A stretch of DNA of 59,693 nucleotides from a bacterium (GTDB taxonomy: Bacteria > Vulcanimicrobiota > Vulcanimicrobiia > Vulcanimicrobiales > Vulcanimicrobiaceae): the NCBI GenBank assembly GCA_021794175.1, contig JAJYRI010000007.1:1-59693 (forward strand). Direction: 5' to 3'. Below the pieces are notes generated by a model. The model had not been told where the DNA came from and did not search any database. It saw only the letters and a list, made by a program, of their open reading frames with translations. Positions 41,505 to 49,249 of the stretch are shown here, one piece after another (within the stretch, counting starts at the first letter, position 1; every line of letters begins with the position of its first letter). The position numbers and the translations under genes are program-made.

Positions 41505-43238
41505 TTAGGCGAGATAGTTGTAGAGCGCATTTCCGTCGGCGGAGAGCATCCCCGCGTTCGAAGATACGAGCGCATCGGTCGGCTGTGCCGCCGGTGCACC
41601 GAGTTCGTGAATCGTGTACCGACGACCGAGGCCGGGGCCCTTGCCGTCGCTTCCGCGATCCTGTTGCTTCCCGCCGGAGACATCGACCGAGAACCCGGTG
41701 AGTTTGAGACCGGAATCGGCGAGGCTACGAGCGAGTTGTTGATGGTTGGCGAGCAACGCGGTGCGCGTGTCGGCATTCTGCGCGACGACGTTGGCAGTGA
41801 CGTTGGTGCCGCTCACCGTAAGTTTGACCGCGACCTCCCCGAGATGCTCGGGGACGAGTTTGATCTGCATCTGCGAACTGCCGTCGGAGGCGGTGCGCAA
41901 CTGCATACCGGCGATCATTTGCTCGGCGAGTGCTTGTACGTCGAGCGGTTGCGAGGTAGGTGCGGCAGCGCTCGGCGCTGCGGCGTTCGCTGCACCATGC
42001 AGCGATGGAAGCGCGAAACCAAGCGCCGCGTTCGACGTCTGGTTTCCGAAGGAGGACGAATCGCGTCCGGTCGACGAGCCGAAGCCCGAGGAGAGGTGCG
42101 AACCGGTCGAGCCCGCGCCGCCCTCGGCTGCAGCCGTCAACATCGCCGTTAAGCGAAGCATCTGGCCGGAATCGAGTTGGCCCGAACTCGGGGCCCCGGT
42201 GAGACCCGCGCTTGCGAAGCTCGCCGTTGCAAAGGTTGCCGGCGAGGACGGTTCTCCGGCGGCGGCTCGCGCCGCAGTCAGGGTCGCGTCGGTACCGGCC
42301 GCGCGGGCGATCATGCGCCCGAGCAGGTCGAGGTTCTGCCCCGCGTTTGCGCTCGGGGCTACGCTTGGAGCGCTGAAACTCGGGTTGCGAACCGGCGGCT
42401 CCGGTGCCGCTCCCGCATGCGGGAGTGGAGGCGGTGGAGGCGCCGCGAAATTCGCGAGCGAGGTCAGCGTCGGGAGCGCAGCCGGAGCGCTCGGCGCAGG
42501 CATGGCCTTTGTCGGCTCCGGGGAGATGGCGCCCGTCGTTTGCACGAGCGGGGAGGCCGTGGGTAGGCCGGCACTCGAGACGAGGTTGCTCGCGGCGGTT
42601 CGGCCGGAAGCGATCGCGTTCGAGGCGGCGTGGTTCGGAAGCAACGAGAGCAACGACGAAAGAGCCTCGTCGATCGCGGGCGTACTCGCAGTCGGCGGGG
42701 GTGTCGTCGTCGTTGGGGCCGGGGGTTCTTTCGCCGATATGGCGTCCAAGAGCGTACCCGAGATCTCGTTCTTCTGCCCCTTGGTGGTCGTCTGCCCTCG
42801 CGCTAGTCCGTTAACGATTCCGGTGAAGCGTTGCACGAGGGTTGCAGCTTCTTGCTGCGCCGACGTCGGTGGCGCGGTACCGGGTGGAGAGAGCGCGCTG
42901 GCAAAGGCAGTCGCGAATTGCTTCGCTACTGCATCTCTCGCGGCAGGCGGAGCTTTGGCAGCCGTGGCCGCCGCTTGCCCGATCTGCATCGAGAGCGTGT
43001 TGATGAATTCGGCAGGGGTGATACCGCTTGCAAAAAGCTGTGTTAGTACAGTCGTCGGATCCTGAGGCGCCGACGCCTTCGCTGCTTTCAAACGAGCTTC
43101 CAGTGCCGCCGCGAAGGAACCACCGAAGATATCGGTGCCGCCGCGAAGCGAGGGAAGACCGAGCGATTTGAGCAGGGCTTGAAGGCTAATTGCGCCCGTG
43201 GATGCAGCCGTACCGCTGCCGAGAAGTGGAGTTGTTAT
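41505..43238 (-). CDS. fliK: Hook-length control protein FliK (ATA start proposed)
   Basis: 577 residues from ATA 43238, or 528 from TTG 43091. FliK measures the hook and switches export through FlhB. A Pro/Ala/Thr-rich N-terminal ruler (to about residue 420) precedes the C-terminal Flg_hook domain: MQIKLVPEHLGEVAVKLTV, then DTRTALLANHQQLARSLADSGL. The frame is open to a TGA directly above ATA 43238, and the extra 49 residues look protein-like (ISLQALLKSLGLPSLRGG, FGGSFAAALEARLKAAKA). GGAAGGAGG lies 9 bases before ATA; no ATG, GTG or TTG exists between it and 43091. Confidence 0.85.
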   Translation of the reverse strand: MTTPLLGSGTAASTGAISLQALLKSLGLPSLRGGTDIFGGSFAAALEARLKAAKASAPQDPTTVLTQLFASGITPAEFINTLSMQIGQAAATAAKAPPAARDAVAKQFATAFASALSPPGTAPPTSAQQEAATLVQRFTGIVNGLARGQTTTKGQKNEISGTLLDAISAKEPPAPTTTTPPPTASTPAIDEALSSLLSLLPNHAASNAIASGRTAASNLVSSAGLPTASPLVQTTGAISPEPTKAMPAPSAPAALPTLTSLANFAAPPPPPLPHAGAAPEPPVRNPSFSAPSVAPSANAGQNLDLLGRMIARAAGTDATLTAARAAAGEPSSPATFATASFASAGLTGAPSSGQLDSGQMLRLTAMLTAAAEGGAGSTGSHLSSGFGSSTGRDSSSFGNQTSNAALGFALPSLHGAANAAAPSAAAPTSQPLDVQALAEQMIAGMQLRTASDGSSQMQIKLVPEHLGEVAVKLTVSGTNVTANVVAQNADTRTALLANHQQLARSLADSGLKLTGFSVDVSGGKQQDRGSDGKGPGLGRRYTIHELGAPAAQPTDALVSSNAGMLSADGNALYNYLA

Positions 43239-43247
43239 TTTCTGTCA

Positions 43248-43256
43248 CCTCCTTCC
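43248..43256 (-). promoter_or_regulatory. Strong Shine-Dalgarno site of fliK
   Basis: GGAAGGAGG on the minus strand, 9 bases ahead of ATA 43238. It is the only good ribosome site in the region and has no other purpose, since the next standard start lies 157 bases further on. Confidence 0.75.
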
Positions 43257-43275
43257 GAGTAGACTCCAGTTCGGG

Positions 43276-44094
43276 TTATCGGCCGGCAAGCAGCGGCTCC
43301 TTAACCGCCTCGCGCAGAGCGTCGAGGCGCCGGGTGAAGGCGGCGAACTCCTCGGGCGCGAGCGCCTGCTCGGCATCGGAGAGTGCCTCCTCGGGTTGCG
43401 GATGGACCTCGAGAATCGCCCCATCGAGCCCGGCGGCAGCGGCGGCGAGCGCCATCGGCACGACGAGCGAGCGCCGACCGGTTGCATGGCTGGGATCGAC
43501 GATGACCGGCAGATGGGTGAGCTCGCGAAGCCGTAACGCACCGGCGAGATCGAAGAGGTTGCGCGTGTGCCGATCGAAGCCGCGCAGCCCGCGTTCGCAG
43601 AGCACGACCTGCGCGTTGCCTTCCATCAAGATGTACTCAGCGGCGGCGAGCAACTCGTCGAGCGTCGCGGCGGGGCCGCGTTTGAGGAGGATCGGTTTCC
43701 CGGTGCGCGCCGCCGCCCGCAACAAGGCGACGTTCTGCATGTTGCGCGCACCGATCTGCAGCATCGCAACGCGCGCCGCGGTGAAGGGAACGTCTTCGAC
43801 CGCGAGCACCTCGACGACCGTCGGCAAGGCATGCCGTGCGGCGGCGCGCTCGATCAGCAGCACCCCTTCATCGCCGAGCCCTTGGAAGCTATACGGCGAG
43901 GTGCGCGGCTTATAGGCCCCGCCGCGGAGCATCGCCGCTCCACCCGCTGCAAGCAGCTCCGCCGCCCGCTCGATCTGCTGCTCGCTTTCGACCGCACAAG
44001 GACCACCGATCGCGACGAACCCGCCATCGCCGAAGCGTACGCCGCCGACTTCGACGACGCTTCGTTGCCCTTTGAATGCTGTAAGTGGATACAC
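43276..44094 (-). CDS. aroF: DAHP synthase, type I-beta core
   Basis: 272 residues from GTG 44094 with GGAG 9 bases upstream. It joins phosphoenolpyruvate and erythrose-4-phosphate, the first step to aromatic amino acids. The TIM-barrel signatures are present: GPCAVES, LRGGAYKPRTSPYSFQGLG, LQIGARNMQN, KPILLKRG, CERGLRGFD and VDPSHATGRR. The length fits a bare barrel: the N-terminal ferredoxin-like or chorismate-mutase domain used by other I-beta enzymes for feedback inhibition is missing. Control may therefore be mainly by the Trp leader upstream. It ends 37 bases before the fliK start. Confidence 0.95.
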   Translation of the reverse strand: MYPLTAFKGQRSVVEVGGVRFGDGGFVAIGGPCAVESEQQIERAAELLAAGGAAMLRGGAYKPRTSPYSFQGLGDEGVLLIERAAARHALPTVVEVLAVEDVPFTAARVAMLQIGARNMQNVALLRAAARTGKPILLKRGPAATLDELLAAAEYILMEGNAQVVLCERGLRGFDRHTRNLFDLAGALRLRELTHLPVIVDPSHATGRRSLVVPMALAAAAAGLDGAILEVHPQPEEALSDAEQALAPEEFAAFTRRLDALREAVKEPLLAGR

Positions 44095-44138
44095 TGCTAT
44101 TTCTCCATGGCGCGCTCGGCGCCGGCTCGATCTGCAAC

Positions 44139-44165
44139 AAAAAAACCGTCCGGTGTTACGGACGG
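44139..44165 (-). terminator. Attenuator terminator in the aroF leader
   Basis: CCGTCCG (44165-44159) and CGGACGG (44152-44146) form a perfect 7-pair stem around a TAACAC loop, followed by seven U (44145-44139). It lies 45 bases upstream of the aroF start and 37 bases past the leader-peptide stop, so it can only end transcription before aroF is read. Confidence 0.88.
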
Positions 44166-44201
44166 CCTCTACGAACGATCCCTAGCGGGAGCGACGACGA
44201 C

Positions 44202-44267
44202 CTACCTCACCGGCGAATGCGCTCCGGAGAGTTGCCACCACCACGCGAACGTGCGATGCGTCATCAT
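44202..44267 (-). CDS. Trp-rich leader peptide of aroF
   Basis: 21 codons and a TAG stop; too short for ordinary gene calling. The peptide begins MMTHRTFAWWWQL: residues 9-11 are three consecutive Trp, from TGG TGG TGG at 44243-44235. Its ATG is about 3 bases from the expected transcription start, so translation is probably leaderless. Ribosomes lacking Trp-tRNA would stall at the three codons and change folding of the RNA that forms the terminator downstream. The arrangement matches trp leaders of other bacteria, notably the leaderless rhizobial trpL with its triple Trp. The alternative (antiterminator) pairing was not found by eye. Confidence 0.85.
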   Translation of the reverse strand: MMTHRTFAWWWQLSGAHSPVR

Positions 44268-44276
44268 GTTGGGCGT

Positions 44277-44305
44277 ATGGTACAGGGCAGCGCCCGGGTT
44301 GTCAA
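44277..44305 (-). promoter_or_regulatory. aroF promoter, TTGACA-17-TACCAT
   Basis: TTGACA (44305-44300) and TACCAT (44282-44277) are 17 bases apart on the minus strand, close to consensus. Transcription should begin near 44270, just before the leader peptide ATG. It lies downstream of the serine hydrolase stop codon (44342). Confidence 0.85.
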
Positions 44306-44341
44306 CGGCAGAGCGAGCGTGCGGTGCGTCGATCGTCCTTG

Positions 44342-45721
44342 CTATTGCTTGAAGAAGCCCGCAAGCGCTCCGTTCCGATCGAGCACGAAACGCAGCCTCA
44401 GATACCCGTTGCCGAACGATGCCAGATACTCGTCGTTGTGATAGCCGTCACCGATGAAGCGAGCGCGAAACGTGAGTCGCCGTAAGGGGCCGAGCCCCGC
44501 GAACAGTTGCTTGTCGATCGACGCAATCGCACCGGGGGTAAGCGCAGCGGCCATCTGCGGCGTCACGTTCGCGTCGACTTGTTTTCCCGCAATGAGACCG
44601 CGCACGAATGCAGTGAAGCGGCGCGTGAGCGCCGGGTCGGGATCGGGAACCGGTTTTGCCGACGCGGCATGTGCCGCGACGACGCTTTGCGCAAATTGCT
44701 TGGGATAGTAGCGCTCGAATGCGAGATTATCGGGGCCCGAGGTCGCGAAATCGAAGGCGTTGCCGAGCGCGATCACCGCGAAACGGTCGCGCGGGATCAT
44801 CTCATCGTCGGCCTCAAAACCCGGCAGCCCGCCGTGGTGACCGACGATCGTGCGATCTCCGAAGCGCAACGTCATGACGCCGTATCCGTATCGCGCGTCG
44901 CCGAATCCGGCCGCGGGTCGCGCGACCTTCACCATTTCGGCGAAGGTCGCCGGAGCGAGCAGCGTACCGTCCATGAGCGCGCCGTCGAAGCGCGCGAGAT
45001 CGCCGACCGTCGAGAGGATATCGCCGCAGGCAAAATACCAACTCGGATCTCCCGGGTTGGCGATCGCCGCCTTACCGCGAGCCGTATAACCGACGGCGAC
45101 GCGCCGACCGGCCGGTGCGACGCCGATGAAGGTAGAGTGCATCTTCGCCGGGTCGAATATCGCATGCCGTTCGTATGCGTCGAGCGATTCGCCGGTGACG
45201 CGTTCGACGACAAGTCCGAGCGCGACGTAGTTGGTATTGCTATATTCGAAATGCGCGCCCGGCGAGAAATCGAGTGGCCTCGCAACCATCGCTCTCAAGA
45301 TCGCCTGCGGCGTGGTCGGCGTTGCGACTTGACCGCTCGCGATCGCCGCGTCGGCATAGTTGGGAATTCCGCTCCGATGCATCAGCAACTGCGCAATCGT
45401 TATGCCACGCCACGCCGCGAACTGCGGAAGATAGCGCGTCACCGGCGCTCGGAGATCGATTCTCCCGGCCTGCACCAGTTGCATCACCGAGGTTGCCGTA
45501 AACATCTTCGTTATCGAGCCGATGTGGAAGATCGTCTGCGGCGTGACCGGGCGCGATGCCGCAACATCGGCATCGCCGGCGGCGAAGCGCTCCACGATCC
45601 GGCCGTCGCGCACGACGGCAACGGCGAAACCCGGGGCGTGTGCCTGCGGCTGCAACGCCTGCAACGAACTCGTCAGCGGCAGCAACGTCGCCGCAAGAAG
45701 CACGTGCAGCGTGCGCCCCAC
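44342..45721 (-). CDS. Secreted serine hydrolase (beta-lactamase/PbpX family)
   Basis: 459 residues from GTG 45721. Class C beta-lactamase-like fold used by D-Ala-D-Ala peptidases and esterases. Motifs: SxxK in IGSITKMF, YxN in EYSNTNY, and a third box GHHGG. A short signal peptide precedes it. After the hydrolase domain the last 90 residues form an extra domain (RGLIAGKQVDANVTPQ to LRFVLDRNGALAGFFK) that matches the two small secreted proteins upstream. The GTG follows the stop of the upstream gene with a 1-base gap, so the three genes are likely co-transcribed. The substrate is unknown. Confidence 0.9.
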   Translation of the reverse strand: MGRTLHVLLAATLLPLTSSLQALQPQAHAPGFAVAVVRDGRIVERFAAGDADVAASRPVTPQTIFHIGSITKMFTATSVMQLVQAGRIDLRAPVTRYLPQFAAWRGITIAQLLMHRSGIPNYADAAIASGQVATPTTPQAILRAMVARPLDFSPGAHFEYSNTNYVALGLVVERVTGESLDAYERHAIFDPAKMHSTFIGVAPAGRRVAVGYTARGKAAIANPGDPSWYFACGDILSTVGDLARFDGALMDGTLLAPATFAEMVKVARPAAGFGDARYGYGVMTLRFGDRTIVGHHGGLPGFEADDEMIPRDRFAVIALGNAFDFATSGPDNLAFERYYPKQFAQSVVAAHAASAKPVPDPDPALTRRFTAFVRGLIAGKQVDANVTPQMAAALTPGAIASIDKQLFAGLGPLRRLTFRARFIGDGYHNDEYLASFGNGYLRLRFVLDRNGALAGFFKQ

Positions 45722-45722
45722 G

Positions 45723-46151
45723 CTAGAAACCGTTCGGGAAGAAGAGCCCGGCGATCTTGCCTTTGGTATCGATCGCGACGCGCATGATCAGCGATTTTCC
45801 ACCGGTGAAGCGGACGAGATAGTCGGTTACCCGGTAGCTCGGCGTCGTCTGCTCTCCGGCATCGAGAATCGTTGTCGGCGGACCGAATGGTCGAAGCCTC
45901 TTCGCAACACCGGAAACGACCACCGGTTTCAAAAGTTCGTTCATGCGCGCATCGAAGAGCGCGCTATCGAGCTTTCCGGCTTGTACGCTCGTAAACAACG
46001 TGCGCGCAAAGGCGAGCCGTTTCGGCGAGAGCGCGGTCGGCGCGGGCGTCGCCGGAGCGGTCGCGGTGGGAGCCGGCGTCGCCGCCGACGCGCCCACGGG
46101 AAGGGCAACCAAAACGACGAGTAGAGCGAACGACGATTTGCGCAAATTCAT
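45723..46151 (-). CDS. Small secreted protein A (shared C-terminal domain)
   Basis: 142 residues from ATG 46151. Signal peptide (NLRKSSFALLVVLVALPVGASA), a Thr/Ala/Pro spacer, then one domain of about 95 residues: FARTLFTSVQAGKLDSALFDARMNELL through RVAIDTKGKIAGLFFPNGF. The domain matches the next protein over its full length and the end of the serine hydrolase. Length and pattern suggest an NTF2/cystatin-like helper domain, but this is inference. The longer frame upstream lacks coding character. Confidence 0.8.
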   Translation of the reverse strand: MNLRKSSFALLVVLVALPVGASAATPAPTATAPATPAPTALSPKRLAFARTLFTSVQAGKLDSALFDARMNELLKPVVVSGVAKRLRPFGPPTTILDAGEQTTPSYRVTDYLVRFTGGKSLIMRVAIDTKGKIAGLFFPNGF

Positions 46152-46218
46152 AATGAGCGCCGATTTTCCGTCGGGGAGGGGCCTTCCTGCCGGCGCCGAT
46201 CCCGCGCCTTTTGAAAAG

Positions 46219-46686
46219 CTAGTGAAAGTTCTCCGGGAACAACAGGCCTCCGATTTTTCCATCGGAATCGAATGAAAAGCGAATCGTTAACGAGCGCTTT
46301 CCGGCAAAGGCAAAGGCGTAATCCACCACTCTCCCCGTCGGCATAATCTCCTCGAAATTCGAGGAAATTGTGGAGGGAACGCCATACGGCGCGAGGCTTT
46401 TTTCGAGCGATGTGAGCGAGACGGGATCGAGCAACTCATTCATGCGCACATCGAACAACGTACGGTCCGCCTTCCCTGCGAGCAAACCCAAATAGACCCT
46501 TCGCACCAGCGCGATTCGCGTAGGTGCGAGTGTCGACGGTTGCGACGACGACAAGGGCAACGGCGAGCTCGACGTGACCGGGGCGGTGACGTCCTGAGAC
46601 TGCGCGAGCCCGAGGGTGGGCGCTCCGCACGCGCATGCAAGGATACACCCGACGATTAGATTGCGATATTTTATACGATCGGTCAT
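46219..46686 (-). CDS. Small secreted protein B (paralogue of A)
   Basis: 155 residues from ATG 46686 (ATG 46689 is adjacent; GGAG upstream). Signal peptide with a Cys-rich core (LIVGCILACACGAPTLGLAQ), a Ser/Pro spacer, then the same domain as protein A: LVRRVYLGLLAGKADRTLFDVRMNELL, ending in SFDSDGKIGGLLFPENFH. Identity to A is modest, so the duplication is not recent. First gene of the three-gene run; divergent from the TPR/ATP-grasp gene. Confidence 0.8.
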   Translation of the reverse strand: MTDRIKYRNLIVGCILACACGAPTLGLAQSQDVTAPVTSSSPLPLSSSQPSTLAPTRIALVRRVYLGLLAGKADRTLFDVRMNELLDPVSLTSLEKSLAPYGVPSTISSNFEEIMPTGRVVDYAFAFAGKRSLTIRFSFDSDGKIGGLLFPENFH

Positions 46687-46769
46687 CATCGTCTCCATCG
46701 TTCGCTGTTCCGCGACGATCTTCTTTGCCGAGCGCGGGCGAAGCCCCCCGGGCTCGCGAAGAAGATGCG

Positions 46770-48101
46770 GTGGATTCGGCATTTCTGGCAGCGCAAGCGC
46801 TCGAGGCAACCGGGGAGCAAGCATCGGCACGCGATGCGTACCTGGCGATTCTCGCCGCCGATCCGACGCATCTCGGCGCGCTGACGAACCTCGGCACGCT
46901 GCTCACCTACTCCGGTTTTAAACGCGCCGGGCGACTTGCGTACGCACAGGCGGTCGCCGCGCACCCGAACGATTTGCGCGCACGGACGAACTTTGCGGCG
47001 GCGCTCCTCGACGCGGGCGAATCCGCAGAGGCGCTCGCGCAGTACGAAGCCGCGCTCGCAATCGATCCGCGTTCGCACGACGCGCATCAGGGGCTCGCGC
47101 TCCTGTACGCGCGTAACGCCGCGTGGGTGCAGGCTCGCACGCACGCGCACATCGGCTTCTCCGCACGCCCCGTTCGGCGCGCTCCGCCGTTGGGCGGTGC
47201 GCCGCGCACTCCGTTACTGGTCCTCGTCTCCGCACTCGGTGGAAACGTCGACACCGAACGCATCATCGATGCTCGCCGCCATGCCTGCGACGTTCTCGTC
47301 GCCGAGTTCTACGAAACCTCGATGCAGATCGATGATTACCCACTCGTCTTCAACGCGATCGGCGATGCGGAGCGTTGCGGTGAAGCGCTCGCGCGTGCGC
47401 GCACCTTCGTGGAGAGACGTAAAGAGCGTACGATCAACGCACCGTCGGCGGTCCTCGAAAGTACGCGCGCTCGAAACGCCGAACGCTTCGCAACGATCCC
47501 CGGCCTGCGCGTCCCGAAAACGGTGGAGATGGCGCGCGATCGAATCGCCGCGACACCGTTCTCCTTCCCCATCTTGCTCCGCTCGCCCGGCTTCCACACC
47601 GGCGAACACTTCGAATACGTCGATAGCGCCGAAGCGTTACCCGGCGCGCTCGCCGCACTTCCCGGCGAACGCCTCCTGGCGATCGAATATATCGATACGC
47701 GCCGGGCCGACGGAGCGTTCGAAAAATATCGCGTCCTCATCGTCGGCGAGCGCCTCTACCCGATTCATCTCGCGCGTTCGCAGCAGTGGAAAGTGCATTA
47801 CTTCTCCTCACAATCGAACGACGAAGGCGCGGAACGCGCATTTCTCGCCGAGATGAGCGGGACGATCGGCGCCCGGGCATGCGAAACGCTCGAACGCGTG
47901 CGCGCGGCACTCGGGCTCGACTACGGCGGCATTGATTTTGCGCTCGATGCGCGCGGCAACGTCGTGCTCTTCGAAGCGAACGCGACGATGAATCTTTTCG
48001 ATCCCGGGCCCGACGCCGCACCGGAACGGCGCGCGGCGTTCGAAGCAGTGCGAACGGCGGTTAGCGCACTGCTCGATTCGCGCGCGAGCGACAGATCCTA
48101 G
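46770..48101 (+). CDS. TPR and ATP-grasp domain protein
   Basis: 443 residues from GTG 46770. Start uncertain: the frame runs back to ATG 46635, but that part overlaps the divergent gene and looks non-coding; TTG 46725 is another option. Residues 1-125 hold about three TPR helices pairs (AFLAAQALEATGEQASARDAYLAIL, RLAYAQAVAAHPNDLRARTNFA-type). The rest is an ATP-grasp fold: RLLAIEYIDTRRADGAFEKYRVLIVG, and the metal-binding end GGIDFALDARGNVVLFEANATMNL. ATP-grasp enzymes join a carboxylate to an amine; substrate unknown. Some relatives make peptides or modify proteins. It overlaps the facing cytochrome gene by 41 bases. Confidence 0.82.
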   Translation: MDSAFLAAQALEATGEQASARDAYLAILAADPTHLGALTNLGTLLTYSGFKRAGRLAYAQAVAAHPNDLRARTNFAAALLDAGESAEALAQYEAALAIDPRSHDAHQGLALLYARNAAWVQARTHAHIGFSARPVRRAPPLGGAPRTPLLVLVSALGGNVDTERIIDARRHACDVLVAEFYETSMQIDDYPLVFNAIGDAERCGEALARARTFVERRKERTINAPSAVLESTRARNAERFATIPGLRVPKTVEMARDRIAATPFSFPILLRSPGFHTGEHFEYVDSAEALPGALAALPGERLLAIEYIDTRRADGAFEKYRVLIVGERLYPIHLARSQQWKVHYFSSQSNDEGAERAFLAEMSGTIGARACETLERVRAALGLDYGGIDFALDARGNVVLFEANATMNLFDPGPDAAPERRAAFEAVRTAVSALLDSRASDRS

Positions 48102-48489
48102 CGACCTCGCTCGGCGAGCTCGTACTCGCGCGATCGGCCCAGGTCACGCGGATATACGCCAGCACGTCGGCGATCTCGCGATCGCTTAGCAGCCCGCACC
48201 AGCCCGGCATCACTGCGTCGCCGTGCCGAGCTCCGCGCGCAACGGCAACGAGCGCCGATTGCGACATGAGCGCGGCCCCGAGCCGCAGCCCCGGCGCGAC
48301 GCCGGCGACCCCTTCGCCGCGAACGCCGTGGCAGGTCGCGCACTGCTGACGATAGACCGCTCCGCCGTCATACGACGAAACGAGCGTCGGCGTCGTACGC
48401 GCGGCTCCGGATCGCGAGCGATGCGCGCAGCCCGAAACGAGCGCGGCGAGCGCGAGTGCCGCGACGAAACAGCGCGCGAACTTACACAC
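48061..48489 (-). CDS. Lipoprotein c-type cytochrome
   Basis: 142 residues from GTG 48489. A signal sequence with lipobox (LVSGC, Cys near 21) is followed by a single cytochrome c domain: heme site CATCHGVRGEG, distal Met in AVMPGWCGLL, and a terminal helix SDREIADVLAYIRVTW. Expected on the outer side of the inner membrane or the inner leaflet of the outer membrane. It overlaps the upstream YibQ-like gene by 8 bases and ends the def-fmt run; electron partner unknown. Confidence 0.88.
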   Translation of the reverse strand: MCKFARCFVAALALAALVSGCAHRSRSGAARTTPTLVSSYDGGAVYRQQCATCHGVRGEGVAGVAPGLRLGAALMSQSALVAVARGARHGDAVMPGWCGLLSDREIADVLAYIRVTWADRASTSSPSEVARICRSRANRAVR

Positions 48490-49249
48490 GTTCGGCGGTC
48501 GCCGGCTGAACGATCTGCACGTCGTGGCGCCGCTGCAAGAGCCCTTCGATCGCCACCACGTCGTTGGGTCGCGGACGCATCAGCAACACCACGATGCCGC
48601 GCCGACGTGCAAGCGCAGTCGCCTGCTCGAGCATATAGGTGATGTAGGGCACGGAATCCCGGTCGTCGATCCGAACGTCGCGACGGATCAGGCGAATCTC
48701 CGAGCGCGTAAACTCCATCGGATTGCTCGCACCACGTTCGTCGAAGAGGACCAACGTGCTTCCGGCAAGCGTCGCAATCATGCGATCGGGGTGGCGGGTC
48801 GCAATGCCGAGCACCCCCCCAAATTCCTGCTGCCATTCTTTGAGATCGGTTGCGCTCGGAGCACGATCGGCCTGAACGAAGAGTTCGTCGCCGCGCCGGT
48901 GCGCGATCGTCGCGATATTGCGTGCATCGCGCGCGCGTGGATCGAGGATCACGCCGATCGGGAAAGGCGCGGTAAGCATCGCGCGGTCGTCGCGCAATGA
49001 CGATCCGAAAACTCCGACCATCGCGACAAGGCGGGCCGGACCGGGAATGAAACCGTGGCGCGGCGACCTGCCGGCGATCACGGGATCGCGACTAAATCGG
49101 TCGCGCCGCGCGGGGCCCGCCGGAGCGAGGCGGGGCAACGGCGTCGGCTTCGGCGCAGGCGGCGGCTTGAGCGGGTGCATGGCGCCATAGACGAATGCCC
49201 AGAGCGCGAACGCTGCAAGCAGTGCCCAGAAAATCGAGCGTGCGTTCAT
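48482..49249 (-). CDS. Divergent polysaccharide deacetylase (YibQ-like), metal ligands lost
   Basis: 255 residues. One N-terminal membrane helix (about 6-24) and a Pro-rich spacer, then a fold resembling the YibQ family: VAMVGVFGSSLRDDRAML, PFPIGVILDPRARDARNIATIAHRRGDELFVQ, and SVPYITYMLEQATALARRRGIVVLLMRP. Family members have a catalytic DD and His set; here the corresponding positions read VGVFG, LGIA and MRPRP, so deacetylase activity is doubtful. ATG 49249 overlaps the stop of the SEDS gene (ATGA). Assignment is moderate. Confidence 0.65.
   Translation of the reverse strand: MNARSIFWALLAAFALWAFVYGAMHPLKPPPAPKPTPLPRLAPAGPARRDRFSRDPVIAGRSPRHGFIPGPARLVAMVGVFGSSLRDDRAMLTAPFPIGVILDPRARDARNIATIAHRRGDELFVQADRAPSATDLKEWQQEFGGVLGIATRHPDRMIATLAGSTLVLFDERGASNPMEFTRSEIRLIRRDVRIDDRDSVPYITYMLEQATALARRRGIVVLLMRPRPNDVVAIEGLLQRRHDVQIVQPATAERV

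Noticed and set aside
41746-43065. 439-codon open frame on the plus strand
   Set aside because: Antisense of fliK; its low-complexity Ala/Pro/Thr codons leave the opposite strand open by chance.
44507-45787. 426-codon open frame on the plus strand
   Set aside because: Antisense of the serine hydrolase, which has complete catalytic motifs.
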